64,000 bases of DNA from Leifsonia sp. Root112D2 (GCF_001424905.1 NZ_LMCU01000001.1:1853480-1917479); one strand, 5' to 3'; numbered from the stretch's first letter, positions 7,436 to 18,472 are shown. Numbers and translations are program-made. Notes: generated by a model from the sequence alone, not told the origin.

Positions 7436-8908
7436 ATGGAGCAGCACGGGGCGGATATCGATGCGATAGTGGTCGGCTCCGGTCCGAACGGTCTCGCGGC
7501 GGCGGTCACGCTCGCCCGCGCCGGGCTCGCCGTGCGGGTGTACGAGCGATCGGATGCGCCGGGCGGAGGTGCGCGCACGAGCGAACTCACGCTCCCGGGT
7601 TTCCTGCACGACGTCTGCTCGGCCGTGCACCCCATGGCGCTCGCCTCCGAATTTTTCCAGCGCTTCGGGCTCTCTGAACGCATTGCGATGATCGTGCCCG
7701 AGATCTCGTACGGGCACCCGCTGCCGGGCGGGCAGGCGGGCATCGCCTATCACGACCTCGAGCGCACCGCCGAGGGACTCGCACGTGACGGGGCCGCCTG
7801 GCGCCGCCTGTTCGCCCCGCTGCTCAAAAACCTCGACGCGGTCTCCGAGCTGACGGGCAACCAATTGCTGCGCATCCCTCGGCACCCTGTCGGGGCGGTG
7901 CAGTTCGGCCTGCGCACACTCGAGCAGGGCGGCCCGATGTGGAACGCGCGGTTCGAGCGTGAAGTCGCGCCTGCCTTGCTCACCGGTGTGTTTGCGCACA
8001 CCATCCGCCGACTTCCGAGCCTGGCACCGGCAGGAGCCGGACTCACGCTCGCCACCTACGCTCACGCCGGCGGGTGGCCGGTACCTGTTGGTGGCAGCGG
8101 CGCCATCACCCGCGCCATGGCCGACGACCTGCGCGCTCACGGCGGCGAGATCATTGTTGACCACAACGTGCGCAGCCTGACGGAGCTGCCGCCGGCACGC
8201 ATCGTGATGCTGGATGTGACGCCGCGCGCCCTGCTCAAACTGGCCGGCGATCGGCTGCCTCACGCGTATGCCGCAGACCTGCGGCGTTTTCGATACGGCA
8301 ACGGCGTCGGCAAGGTCGATTTCGCGCTCTCGCAGCCGGTGCCGTGGGCTAATGCCGAGTTGCGCGCTGCGCCCACCGTGCACGTGGGCGGCACACGGGC
8401 ACAGTTGGCGCGCGCCGAGAACGCGGTGGCGCGCGGACGGCACGCCGAGCAACCCTACGTGCTGGTCTCGCAGCCGAGCATCGTCGACGCCAGCCGGGCG
8501 CCGGCCGGCAAACACGTGCTGTGGGCGTACACGCACGTGCCGCGCGGATCATCCGTCGATCAGACCGAGGCCGTCACGCGCGAGATCGAGCGGTACGCGC
8601 CGGGCTTCCGCGACACGATTCTGGCCACGGCAAGCCGCACGGCCGTCGAGATGGAAGCGTACAACCCGAACGACATCGGGGGCGACATCGCAGCAGGCGA
8701 AGTGTCGATGTGGCAGCTGGCCAAGAGACCGGTGCTGGCCACGAATCCGTGGCGCACCCCATTGGACGGCGTGTACCTCTGTTCGGCCTCCACCCCGCCC
8801 GGTCCCGGCGTGCACGGGCTGGCGGGCTGGCATGCGGCGCTGAGCGCGCTGCACCGCGAATACGGCATAACAACGAGGCCCGAACTGGGCCCGCACGAGA
8901 AGGGTTGA
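7436..8908 (+). CDS. NAD(P)/FAD-dependent oxidoreductase (phytoene desaturase-like)
   Basis: A 490-residue flavoprotein. The N-terminal dinucleotide fold is VVGSGPNGLAAAVTLARAG followed by an acidic strand end (VYERSDAPGGGARTSE). The C-terminus has the second FAD-contact region GVYLCSASTPPGPGVHGLAGWHAA. This places it in the phytoene-desaturase/PYROXD2-like amine-oxidase superfamily; the substrate is unknown. No carotenoid genes are nearby, so a role in carotenogenesis is not supported. TAGCCT ends seven bases before the ATG, suggesting a leaderless start. The SRPBCC gene begins five bases after its stop, forming a two-gene operon I regard as a recurring actinobacterial pair. Confidence 0.88.
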   Translation: MEQHGADIDAIVVGSGPNGLAAAVTLARAGLAVRVYERSDAPGGGARTSELTLPGFLHDVCSAVHPMALASEFFQRFGLSERIAMIVPEISYGHPLPGGQAGIAYHDLERTAEGLARDGAAWRRLFAPLLKNLDAVSELTGNQLLRIPRHPVGAVQFGLRTLEQGGPMWNARFEREVAPALLTGVFAHTIRRLPSLAPAGAGLTLATYAHAGGWPVPVGGSGAITRAMADDLRAHGGEIIVDHNVRSLTELPPARIVMLDVTPRALLKLAGDRLPHAYAADLRRFRYGNGVGKVDFALSQPVPWANAELRAAPTVHVGGTRAQLARAENAVARGRHAEQPYVLVSQPSIVDASRAPAGKHVLWAYTHVPRGSSVDQTEAVTREIERYAPGFRDTILATASRTAVEMEAYNPNDIGGDIAAGEVSMWQLAKRPVLATNPWRTPLDGVYLCSASTPPGPGVHGLAGWHAALSALHREYGITTRPELGPHEKG

Positions 8909-8913
8909 AACAC

Positions 8914-9408
8914 ATGGCTGTGAACTATCACTTCATGCACTGCGAGCCTCAGATCGTGTTCGACGTGCTGGCCGACGGCTGGGTTTTTCCCACCTGGGTC
9001 GTCGGCGCCTCGCGGATGCGTGGCGTGGAGGGCCACTGGCCGAGTCCCGGCAGCAACATCCATCATTCCTTCGGCATCTGGCCGCTGCTCCTCAACGACG
9101 TCACTTCGGTTCTCGAGTGGGATGCGCCGATACACGCCCTCCTGAAGGCCCGGGCCTGGCCCGTCGGTCAGGCACACGTCGCGATGGATGTGCGTGAACG
9201 CCGCGGTGGCTGCGTCGTGCGCATGACCGAGGACGTCATCGCAGGCCCGGCGCGTCTGATCCCGACGCCGCTGATCGAACCCGTGACGATTGTGCGCAAC
9301 AGGGAGTCGCTGCGCAGGCTCGGCTTCATCGCCGAGGGCTGGGCACGCGACGGAAAGCCGGATGCGAGCGCCGGCAGCACACGCACCGACTCGCCAACGG
9401 CGGCCTAG
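8914..9408 (+). CDS. SRPBCC family (START-like) protein
   Basis: A 164-residue protein with the SRPBCC/polyketide-cyclase-like pattern: an N-terminal strand (VNYHFMHCEPQIVFDVLADG), a W-rich segment (FPTWVVGASRMR), and a final amphipathic helix around RNRESLRRLGFIAEG. The fold makes a hydrophobic cavity for a small lipophilic ligand. Its gene follows the FAD oxidoreductase by five bases, so it may bind the substrate or product of that enzyme; this is inference. The C-terminal 20 residues are low-complexity Ser/Thr/Ala-rich. Confidence 0.8.
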   Translation: MAVNYHFMHCEPQIVFDVLADGWVFPTWVVGASRMRGVEGHWPSPGSNIHHSFGIWPLLLNDVTSVLEWDAPIHALLKARAWPVGQAHVAMDVRERRGGCVVRMTEDVIAGPARLIPTPLIEPVTIVRNRESLRRLGFIAEGWARDGKPDASAGSTRTDSPTAA

Positions 9409-9416
9409 ACGCCCGA

Positions 9417-10613
9417 TCAGCCCGGCGTGATCAGACCCGGCAGGTTGTCTCGTGTGAGCGAGCGCGCCGAGGCGAGCACCCGCCGCGCCGCGTCGCGGCG
9501 CTCCGGCACATTCCAGAGCAGCACCCCGGCCACGACTCCCTTGTTCAGGTAGTAGACCACGCCGACGTTCAGGGGATCGACCCAGTCCTCCACCGTTTCG
9601 AGCTCGGCATCGATCGAGCCGAGGGCCTCATAGGAGATATCGAAGACCACCGAATAGAAGTACGGAGTATGCGTGTACGGCTGGCTCTCTCCCGCCATGG
9701 CGCGCCCGGCGGCGTGACCCATTGCTGTGGCGTTGTCGACGTGTTCGATTCGGCGGCGGCCGAGGATCACATCCGGATACGATGCGACATCGCCCGCGGC
9801 GTACACACTCGGGTCGGCCGTCTGCAGCCGACCGTCGACGACAATGCCGTCGTCGGTCTGCAAGCCCGCCGCCTCGGCCAGGTCGATGGCCGGTTCGATG
9901 CCGAGCCCCGAGACGACCGCATCGACGGTGAGTGCCGAGCCGTCACTGCAGTGCAGCACTATCGCGTCGTTCTCGACGTGGCCTTCATCGACTGTCACGC
10001 CGGCCCGCAGGTGTACGCCGGCCGAGGCGAAGGCATCCTCGAAGCGGGCGGCCAGTCCAGACGGGAACATGGAGCCACCGAGCGTCTCCTCCGGATAGAG
10101 CAGACTCACCTCGCATTCGTTCTGCACCAACGCGGCCGCCAACTCCGTGCCGATGAAGCTGCCACCTATCACGGCGACATGCGGATGCCGCGACGCCAGT
10201 TCACGAAGCCGGCGATAGTCGTTCGCGCTGCGGAAGAAGATGACCCTGTCGTCGTCGGGCAGGTCGATGTGTTTCGGATGCCCGCCCGTCGCCAACAGCA
10301 GCCTGCCGTAGCCGACAGTCTCTCCGGCATCCGTCAGCACGGTACGCGCATCACGATCGATCGCGGTGACACGTGTCTGCAGCCGCACCTCGGCGCCGGT
10401 CTGCTCGGCCGTGCCGAGCGGCACCTTGTCCCAGGTGAAATCCGGGTCTGTCCACAGCTTCTTGGTGAGAGCCGGCCTCGTGTACGGCGGGTCGACATCT
10501 TCGCTGAGAATGCCGATGGTGCCTTCTGCATCGTGTTCTCGGATGCCGTGGGCCGCGGCATCCGCCACCATACCGCCGCCCACAATCACGTAGTCGAAAT
10601 GTTCGCCCATCAT
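9417..10613 (-). CDS. FAD/NAD(P)-dependent oxidoreductase (ferredoxin-reductase-like)
   Basis: A 398-residue two-dinucleotide-fold flavoprotein. FAD site: YVIVGGGMVADAAAHGI at the N-terminus and VYAAGDVASYPD near residue 275. NAD(P) site: VAVIGGSFIGTELAAALVQ near residue 145. The family covers ferredoxin/rubredoxin reductases, monodehydroascorbate reductase and AIF-type enzymes, so it probably moves electrons from NAD(P)H to a small carrier or quinone. Two adjacent ATGs are possible (10613 and 10610) after GAGGGG. It lies nine bases downstream of an SDR gene on the same strand, so the pair forms an operon beside the oxidase cluster on the opposite strand. Confidence 0.9.
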   Translation of the reverse strand: MMGEHFDYVIVGGGMVADAAAHGIREHDAEGTIGILSEDVDPPYTRPALTKKLWTDPDFTWDKVPLGTAEQTGAEVRLQTRVTAIDRDARTVLTDAGETVGYGRLLLATGGHPKHIDLPDDDRVIFFRSANDYRRLRELASRHPHVAVIGGSFIGTELAAALVQNECEVSLLYPEETLGGSMFPSGLAARFEDAFASAGVHLRAGVTVDEGHVENDAIVLHCSDGSALTVDAVVSGLGIEPAIDLAEAAGLQTDDGIVVDGRLQTADPSVYAAGDVASYPDVILGRRRIEHVDNATAMGHAAGRAMAGESQPYTHTPYFYSVVFDISYEALGSIDAELETVEDWVDPLNVGVVYYLNKGVVAGVLLWNVPERRDAARRVLASARSLTRDNLPGLITPG

Positions 10614-10622
10614 GTTTTCCCC

Positions 10623-11423
10623 TCAGATCGTGGCGACCGACCCCGAGTCGACACGGTAGTTCGAGCCGTTGACGAAGGATGCACGGTCGGAGCACAGGAA
10701 CGCAATCACGTCGGCCACCTCCTCGGGCTCGCCCCGCCGCCCGATTTCCATGAACGGCCGCTTCTCGCTCAGAAAGGACTGGATGGCCTCGTCGCGGTCG
10801 GTACCGCGCTGCTTGGCCCGCTTGTCCATCATGGCGTCGGTCATCGGCGTGGCGATGAACGCGGGCGAGACCGCGTTCACCAGCAGCCCTTCGTGCGCGT
10901 ACGAGCGCGAGAGTCCCTTGGCGAGCGCCAGCACACCCGCCTTGGCGGCGCAGTATGGCAGCTCGTCGTCGTACGGCTGTACCGCATCTTCGGATGCGAC
11001 GAACACGATGCGCCCCCAGCCGCCTGCACGCAGATCGTCGAGGAACGCGCGAACCAGCCGCACCGGCGCCAGCAGGTCAACCTCGATGGTGTTCGCCCAA
11101 CCCTGCTCGTCGATCTCGTGGAAGAGACCCTGTGCGCCCGTGATGCCTGCCGATTGCACGAGGATGTCGATCGGCCCCGCCGCCTCGCGCACCATGCTCG
11201 CCAACGACGCGACCGCACCCGAATCCGTGAGATCGGCCGCGAACGCGTACAACTGGCCGGCGTCGGCGGGTAGGCGCGCGGCAGCCTCGTCCAGGCGGCC
11301 CTGGTCGAGATCCGTGATGACGACGGTTGCGCCCTCCCGCAACAGTCGTTCTGCGGTGTGCCAGCCGATGCCGGAATCGGCGCCGCTGACCAGTGCCGTG
11401 CGTGTCGAGATTCCCAGATCCAC
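10623..11423 (-). CDS. SDR family oxidoreductase
   Basis: A 266-residue classical short-chain dehydrogenase. The cofactor motif is VSGADSGIGWHTAERL (TGxxxGIG variant), followed by the acidic end of strand two (ITDLDQGR), which suggests NAD(H) preference. SAGITG stands for the NAG motif. The catalytic set is Ser in VFVASED, then YCAAK, with an intact AVSPAFIATPM loop. The start is a GTG with GAGGGGAAGAAG upstream. The last 10 residues (NYRVDSGSVATI) match the usual G.xxxVDGG family end. It is the first gene of an operon with the FAD reductase. Confidence 0.9.
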   Translation of the reverse strand: MDLGISTRTALVSGADSGIGWHTAERLLREGATVVITDLDQGRLDEAAARLPADAGQLYAFAADLTDSGAVASLASMVREAAGPIDILVQSAGITGAQGLFHEIDEQGWANTIEVDLLAPVRLVRAFLDDLRAGGWGRIVFVASEDAVQPYDDELPYCAAKAGVLALAKGLSRSYAHEGLLVNAVSPAFIATPMTDAMMDKRAKQRGTDRDEAIQSFLSEKRPFMEIGRRGEPEEVADVIAFLCSDRASFVNGSNYRVDSGSVATI

Positions 11424-11617
11424 CGCTTCTTCCCCTCTCGCTTCCTTGGTGACGGTCTACCACCGGCCCCGAGATCACGCCCAGACCCGCAGCGCCGCGT
11501 TCGGTTTCACACGCGGCACTCCGGCTCGATACCGGCATGGCCGGGTGGCCTTGTCGACGCCCGATGCCGCGCGTAGCCTCGGGGCGAGCGGTCGACGTGA
11601 TCGCGGAAGGCGGGATT

Positions 11618-11884
11618 ATGCCGGGCACGAAGAACTCACATCTGAAGAAGCCCGAAATGTACGAGGAACTGCGCAAGGACGGTGCCTCGAAGGAGAAGGC
11701 TGCACGTATTTCGAATGCGGCGGCGAAGCGTGGCACGTCGAAGGTCAGCCAAAAGGGCGGGGAGTCCGGCTCCTATGACGACTGGACCGTCGCCCAACTG
11801 AAAAAGCGGGCGAAGGAACTCGGACTCAGCGGCTATTCGAACAAGAAGAAGCACGAGCTGATCAGCGCTCTGCGCAATCACTGA
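11618..11884 (+). CDS. DUF7218/Rho-N-like small DNA- or RNA-associated protein
   Basis: An 88-residue basic protein starting MPGTKNSHLKKPEMYEELRK. The N-terminal half, rich in Lys/Ala with KAARISNAAAKRGTSKV, and the Gly-Ser hinge QKGGESGSYDDWT lead into a C-terminal SAP/Rho-N-like helix-extended-helix (VAQLKKRAKELGLSGYSNKKKHELISAL). Such modules bind nucleic acids. This two-part layout is common in small actinobacterial proteins seen in stress-related gene neighbourhoods; the exact function is unknown. The ATG follows GGAAGGCGGG. A TAGCCT box about 40 bases upstream (11574-11579) may be its promoter. Confidence 0.8.
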   Translation: MPGTKNSHLKKPEMYEELRKDGASKEKAARISNAAAKRGTSKVSQKGGESGSYDDWTVAQLKKRAKELGLSGYSNKKKHELISALRNH

Positions 11885-11911
11885 GCATCGAGCATCGAGC
11901 ATCGAGCATCG
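11884..11911. repeat. 7-bp tandem repeat, four copies
   Basis: AGCATCG is repeated four times, starting on the last base of the stop codon of the preceding gene. It resembles the triple 7-bp repeat at 924-944 in unit length and in its position just after a stop codon, but not in sequence. Confidence 0.75.
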
Positions 11912-11955
11912 GGCACGGCAGTTCTCGCACAATAACGCGCAACGGAGGGATTCCA

Positions 11956-12423
11956 GTGGCACGAACATCGGCGGCAAGGCGAACGGCTCCCGTGATCTAT
12001 GGCGTCGACCGAATGGTGCGCAATGTGCGCACCGGCAGGTTCGAGCGCAGTCTCGCCGGCCTGACGGCGATCGGCTCACTGGTAACGGCTGCGGAGATCT
12101 TTTTCGAGCACGACAAGGCAAGTTTCGGCAACAGGCTCATGTGGATTCCCGTGGCTCTCGGCCCGGTGGGCGCCGTCGCGGGCGTGGCCGGGGTGTTCAG
12201 CAAGCGACTGGCCAAGACGGCGCTTCCCATCGCATCCGTCGCCATCGTTGCCAACGGGCTGCAGGGAACCTGGTTGCACGCGCGCGGGATCGCGCAGAAG
12301 CCCGGCGGATGGCGCAACTTGCGTTACAACATGGAGATGGGGCCGCCGCTGCTCGCGCCCCTGCTCGTCACGATGGTCGGGGGCATGGGCCTGCTGGCCG
12401 CCGTACTGAGGCGCGAAAAGTGA
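11956..12423 (+). CDS. Hypothetical membrane protein
   Basis: A 155-residue protein of unknown function. After a basic N-terminus there are hydrophobic stretches at about residues 33-48, 60-80, 87-102 and 130-150, so three or four membrane segments, with a conserved-looking GWRNLRYNMEMGPPLLAP loop before the last. The start is GTG 11956 after AACGGAGGG. Its stop overlaps the GTG of the next gene (GTGA), so it belongs to the operon with the gluconate-dehydrogenase-like and GMC genes and may anchor or accompany that oxidase complex; the latter is inference. Confidence 0.75.
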   Translation: MARTSAARRTAPVIYGVDRMVRNVRTGRFERSLAGLTAIGSLVTAAEIFFEHDKASFGNRLMWIPVALGPVGAVAGVAGVFSKRLAKTALPIASVAIVANGLQGTWLHARGIAQKPGGWRNLRYNMEMGPPLLAPLLVTMVGGMGLLAAVLRREK

Positions 12424-13051
12424 GCACCGGCGAACCAATCGGCAGCCAGCACCCGCGGTTTCCCGGCTTCGACGTCGTGCAGCAGGCGCCGGCCTGGGAC
12501 GACGCAACGCGCCGCGTGGTTCTGGGGCGGCTCGAGACGGATGAGACCCTGCGCTTCTTCACGGAGAGCGAGTTTCGGGTGGCCCGCGCGATGCTCGACC
12601 AGCTTGTCGGTCAGTCTCACGATCGCATGGTTCCCATCGCTCATATGGTCGACGCGAGGCTGGCAGCGGGCAGCACCGACGGCTGGCACTACGACGGCAT
12701 GCCCAGCGATTCGGAGGTCTGGCGCCAGTCACTGCACGGCCTTGCCGAAGACGCGAACGAGTCCCATGGCGTCGGCTTCGCCGAGCTGATGGATGAGGAG
12801 CAGCGCGCCATTCTGCAACGGGTGCAGGATCTCGGCGACGCCTCATGGCGTGGGCTGCCGGCCGGCCGTCTCTGGAATCTGTGGCTGCGGTACGCCTGTA
12901 CGGCGTTCTACGCGCATCCGTCGGCCTGGAATGAGATCGGCTTCGCCGGCCCGGCGTATCCGCGCGGTTACAAGAACTCCCACGTCGGCACGCGCGAGCC
13001 GTTCGAGGTGCGCGACGTGATGCCCCAGGTCGACCCGGCGCGGGGCGGCTC

Positions 13052-13055
<4 letters not shown>
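12420..13055 (+). CDS. Gluconate 2-dehydrogenase subunit 3-like protein
   Basis: A 211-residue protein resembling the small (gamma) subunit of membrane gluconate 2-dehydrogenase. Visible features are FFTESEFRVARAMLDQLVG, where family members have a similar helix, PIAHMVDARLAAGSTDGWHYDGMP, and the Tyr/Trp-rich C-terminal segment YAHPSAWNEIGFAGPAYPRG, which is characteristic of subunit-3 proteins. It lacks the twin-arginine leader often seen on this subunit. It overlaps its neighbours at both ends (GTGA and ATGA), so it is made together with the GMC flavoprotein that follows, its probable partner. Confidence 0.8.
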
Positions 13056-14689
<1,634 letters not shown>

Positions 14690-14693
14690 AGAT

Positions 14694-16529
14694 ATGACAA
14701 CCGTCAGCGAATTCGTGATCGAGCGGGTGAAGCAGTGGGGTGTCACCCGAGTCTTCGGCTTTCCCGGCGACGGCATCGGAGAGTTCGACGGCGCGCTCGG
14801 CAAGGCCGAGCGCGACGGCGAAGGGCTGAAGTACGTGCGCCCGACGCACGAGGAGATCTGCGCGCTCATGGCGACGGCCCACGCGAAGTTCACCGGCGAG
14901 GTTGGCGTATGCATCGCGACCTCCAGCCCCGGGGCATTCCACATGCTCAATGGGCTCTACGACGCTCAGTCGGATAATCAACCCGTCGTCGCGATCATCG
15001 GGCAGCAGGGGCTGGATTCCCTCGGCACGTTCACCCAGCAGGAGAACAATCTGGAACGCACCTTCGCGGATGTCGCGGTGTACGTGCAAACCATCGTCTC
15101 GCCGGACCAGGCGCAGGCGGTCGTCGACACGGCGTTCCGCACGGCGCGGGTGCGGCTGGGGCCCGCGGTGATCATCCTTCCTCACGACGTGCAGTCGTTG
15201 AAGATGAAGGAGCTCAAGCCGACCCACTGGGTTTCCCGTTCGAGCGCTGTCGCCCCGTCGCTTTCCATAGTGCCGCCGCAGAGCGAGATTCTGAAGGCGG
15301 CCGCCATCATCAACGCCGGCAAGAAGGTGACGTTCCTCGTCGGCCACGGCGCGAATGGGGCGACGGACGAGGTACTCGCCGCCGCGGAACTCTGCGGCGC
15401 TGGCGTCATCACCGCGCTGCGCGGCAAGCAGGTGGTGCCCTCGGATGTTGCCTACCACTCGCAGCAGCTGGGGCTGCTCGGCTCGCTGCCGAGCCTGCAC
15501 CAGATGAGCGGATGCGACACGCTGGTTCTGCTTGGCACCAACTACCCGTACTCGGAGTTTCTGCCGGCCAGCGGTCAGGCTCGGGCCATCCAGATGGATC
15601 TGAAGCCGGAGCAGATGGGCCTGCGGTATCCGACGGAGCTCAACCTGTGGGGCGACGTCAAGGCGACCCTCGAGGCGCTCATTCCCCACCTCGAACAGAC
15701 GACCGATCTCTCCTGGCAGAACACCGTTGCCGAGGAGATGATCGAGTGGGAGAACGAGATGGAGGCCGAGGCCATGGTGAGCGTCGAGGACGGCGTCAAC
15801 CCGCGACGCGTCTACCACGAGCTCAACAAGCGTCTCCCGCCCCAGGCCATCGTGACGGCCGACGCCGGTTCGACAGCCGATTGGTACGGTCATCACATTC
15901 GACTGCGCCGCGGCATGATGGGCGATCTCTCCGGCAGGCTCGCGAGCATGCTGGCCGCCATGCCGTACGCGGTGGCGGCGAAGTTCGCGTACTCCGACCG
16001 CAGCGTGATCTGCACGATCGGCGATGGCGCCTTCCAGATGCTCGGCATGAACGAGCTGATCACCATCAAAAAATATATGAAGGAGTGGGAGAACCCGCAG
16101 CTGATCATCATGATCCTGCACAACGACGACCTCACCCAGGTGTCGTGGGAGATGCGCACCGAAGACGCCAACCCGGTGTGGACCACCTCGCAGGCCGTGG
16201 AGTCGGTGGATTACGCGGGGTGGGCCGAATTGCTCGGCTTCACCGGCATCCGGGTGAAGAGCGATGATGAGGTGGCGGCGGCGTGGGATGCCGCGTTCGC
16301 CAACCGCGGCATCACGGTCATCGACGCATACACGAGTAAGAATGTGCCGCCGCTTCCGCCCCACATCACGCGGGAATTCGCCAAGAACACCGCGACGGCG
16401 CTGCTGAAGGGCGACCCATACGGGGTTGGGGCCATTCGCGATTCCGCCGAGGCCGTCGTGACGGAGGGTATCGAGCGCGTGAAGGGAAAGCTGCACATCG
16501 GGCAGGATCGTGAGAAGAAGAGCGACTGA
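14694..16529 (+). CDS. Thiamine pyrophosphate-requiring enzyme (pyruvate oxidase/acetolactate synthase-like)
   Basis: A 611-residue three-domain TPP enzyme. The N-terminal Pyr domain has GFPGDGIGEFDGAL and the catalytic Glu in THEEICALMA (about residue 50). A central nucleotide-fold domain follows, and the C-terminal PP domain has IGDGAFQMLGMNELITIKKY followed by ILHNDD, the GDG...N metal-diphosphate motif. The family includes pyruvate oxidase, acetolactate synthase and oxalyl-CoA decarboxylase. GAGGTGAAG precedes the ATG. It starts four bases after the GMC gene and one base before the enolase-type gene, so a shared pathway for a sugar-derived 2-keto acid is plausible. The true substrate is not determinable here. 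Confidence 0.88.
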   Translation: MTTVSEFVIERVKQWGVTRVFGFPGDGIGEFDGALGKAERDGEGLKYVRPTHEEICALMATAHAKFTGEVGVCIATSSPGAFHMLNGLYDAQSDNQPVVAIIGQQGLDSLGTFTQQENNLERTFADVAVYVQTIVSPDQAQAVVDTAFRTARVRLGPAVIILPHDVQSLKMKELKPTHWVSRSSAVAPSLSIVPPQSEILKAAAIINAGKKVTFLVGHGANGATDEVLAAAELCGAGVITALRGKQVVPSDVAYHSQQLGLLGSLPSLHQMSGCDTLVLLGTNYPYSEFLPASGQARAIQMDLKPEQMGLRYPTELNLWGDVKATLEALIPHLEQTTDLSWQNTVAEEMIEWENEMEAEAMVSVEDGVNPRRVYHELNKRLPPQAIVTADAGSTADWYGHHIRLRRGMMGDLSGRLASMLAAMPYAVAAKFAYSDRSVICTIGDGAFQMLGMNELITIKKYMKEWENPQLIIMILHNDDLTQVSWEMRTEDANPVWTTSQAVESVDYAGWAELLGFTGIRVKSDDEVAAAWDAAFANRGITVIDAYTSKNVPPLPPHITREFAKNTATALLKGDPYGVGAIRDSAEAVVTEGIERVKGKLHIGQDREKKSD

Positions 16530-16530
16530 C

Positions 16531-17649
16531 ATGAGTGGTTCGCCTGCAGACGATCCGGTGGTCGAGCGCGTGGATGTTCAGGTCTACACGGTTGCGACGG
16601 ATGCGCCGGAGGCCGACGGCACCATCGCCTGGGATTCGACGACGATGGTGCTCGTGCAGCTGCGCTCGGGTTCTACCGTCGGGACCGGGTGGACCTACGG
16701 CCCCCCTGCGTGCGCTGCGATAGTGAACGCCACCCTCGCACCACTCGTCATCGGCCACAGCGCCCTCGACGTCGGTGCACGTTTCGACGCGATGGTGCGG
16801 GCGGTGCGCAACATGGGCCGCACCGGAATCGCGGGGTATGCGATCTCCGCCGTCGATGTGGCCCTGTGGGATCTCAAGGCCAGGCTGCTCGAGTTGCCGC
16901 TGCACCGACTGATCGGGGCCGTGCGCGAGGAGGTCGATGTCTACGGCAGCGGCGGCTTCACGACGTACGACGAGGGCAGGCTGCGCGAGCAACTCGGCGG
17001 CTGGGCGCACGGGCAGCACATTCCGCGGGTGAAGATCAAGATCGGCGAATCGTGGGGTTCGGCCGAGACGCGGGACCTGCGCCGCATCGCGCAGGCGCGC
17101 GAGGTCATTGGCGACGGGGCCGAGCTTTTCGTCGACGCCAACGGCGGCTACACCGCCAAACAGGCCATCCGTGTGATGCAGGCGGCCAGTGAGGCCGAGG
17201 TGCGCTGGCTCGAAGAGCCGGTCTCCTCAGACGACCTCGCCGGGCTGGCCCTCGTGCGTGGTGCCGTGGGCGCGGACGTCGCCGCCGGTGAGTACGGCGG
17301 TGACCCAGGCTATTTTCGCCGCATGTGCCAGTCCGGCGCCGTTGATTGCCTGCAGGCGGATGCCTCGCGCTGCGGCGGCGTCACCGGCTGGCTTGTGGCG
17401 GCGAGCATCGCGGCATCCTTCGGACTGCAGATCTCGGCTCATTGCGCGCCGCATCTGCACGCGCACGTGGCGCTCACTGTGCCGAATGCCCGCCATCTGG
17501 AGTGGTTCCACGATCACGTGCGCATCGAGTCGCTGTTCTTCGACGGCACCCTCGATCCCGGGGGCGGTTGGGTGCGCCCCGACTCGGATGCGCCGGGGCT
17601 GGGACTGCAATTGCGTCGCGCCGACGCGGAACACTACCGGGTGGCGTAA
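16531..17649 (+). CDS. Enolase-superfamily (mandelate racemase/muconate-lactonising type) enzyme
   Basis: A 372-residue protein of the enolase superfamily. In the barrel domain KIKIGE carries the KxK base, metal ligands are Asp in FVDANGGY, Glu in RWLEEPVS and Glu in AAGEYGGD, and a His-rich region SAHCAPHLHAHV supplies the opposing acid/base. This is the acid-sugar dehydratase/MR type of arrangement, so dehydration or epimerisation of a sugar acid is the best guess. Its ATG begins one base after the TPP-enzyme stop. As the last gene of the operon it would turn an aldonic acid into a 2-keto-3-deoxy acid; this is inference. A TetR gene converges on it. Confidence 0.88.
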   Translation: MSGSPADDPVVERVDVQVYTVATDAPEADGTIAWDSTTMVLVQLRSGSTVGTGWTYGPPACAAIVNATLAPLVIGHSALDVGARFDAMVRAVRNMGRTGIAGYAISAVDVALWDLKARLLELPLHRLIGAVREEVDVYGSGGFTTYDEGRLREQLGGWAHGQHIPRVKIKIGESWGSAETRDLRRIAQAREVIGDGAELFVDANGGYTAKQAIRVMQAASEAEVRWLEEPVSSDDLAGLALVRGAVGADVAAGEYGGDPGYFRRMCQSGAVDCLQADASRCGGVTGWLVAASIAASFGLQISAHCAPHLHAHVALTVPNARHLEWFHDHVRIESLFFDGTLDPGGGWVRPDSDAPGLGLQLRRADAEHYRVA

Positions 17650-17657
17650 GGCCGTCC

Positions 17658-18233
17658 TCACGCCGCGGCGTGCTGCTCGATCAACTGCGAGGCCATCGCC
17701 TTGGCGCGCTTGGCGGCGTCGATGTCGCCCATGCGGGCATCCACGATGGAACCGTTCATGAGAATTTGCCATGAACGCGCGAACGACTCCGGATCGCGCA
17801 ACTGCGCCGCCTCAGCGTGTTGCCGGATCATGCGGCGCACGGTATCGAGATGTTGCAGGCTTGCGTGGCCAAGGGCGTGCTTCGGCCCCATTTCCAGCAG
17901 CACGTTCACGAAGGGGTCGCCCTCGTAGTCCCGACGCCGGAACCATTCATCGAAAACATCGAAGACGGCGAGCAGCTGCTCGCGTGCCGTGCCAGCGCGC
18001 TCAAGCGCCTGCGCGACGATGGTGCCGAGGGTCCAGAGCTGCTCCCGCCGCTGCAGAAAGGCGATCACCAGATCATCCTTCGAGGGGAAGTGCCGGTAGA
18101 AAGTCGCATTCGCGACACCCGATCGACCAATCAGCTCATCGACTCCCACGTCGCGCACGCCTCGTTGCGAAAACAAGTCATAGGCGGCGGAGAGGATTCT
18201 CTCGCGTGCGTCGCTTCGCGCTGGATCGGTCAT
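17658..18233 (-). CDS. TetR/AcrR family transcriptional regulator
   Basis: A 191-residue TetR protein. The N-terminal helix-turn-helix has RERILSAAYDLFSQRGVRDVG followed by LIGRSGVANATFYRHFPSKDDLV, a canonical recognition region; the rest is the ligand-binding domain with a C-terminal AefR/QacR-like helix pattern. I start at ATG 18233 because the frame further upstream encodes no TetR-like residues. It converges with the enolase-type gene, and the two stop codons are separated by a few bases. It may control the redox operon at 11.9-17.6 kb, although no palindrome was found linking them. Confidence 0.88.
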   Translation of the reverse strand: MTDPARSDARERILSAAYDLFSQRGVRDVGVDELIGRSGVANATFYRHFPSKDDLVIAFLQRREQLWTLGTIVAQALERAGTAREQLLAVFDVFDEWFRRRDYEGDPFVNVLLEMGPKHALGHASLQHLDTVRRMIRQHAEAAQLRDPESFARSWQILMNGSIVDARMGDIDAAKRAKAMASQLIEQHAAA

Positions 18234-18472
18234 GGTCACTCTCACGGTACCCCCGCGCCCGGGCCCTGCAAGGGGGCCAAGGCGGCAATCTTCGCCTAAA
18301 TACCACACGACATCAAGTGAAGACAAGCCCTTTTGTGAGGGTGGACAACTCGGTTAAAAATAACTAGAACTAGAGAGAGAGGGCGTTCTCCCCAAAAGGG
18401 AAACACCCGAGGCTTGCACTGAGCAGAGGCGAACGAAATCCACAGATCGTCAGAACGCAGAAAGGCAAACGA

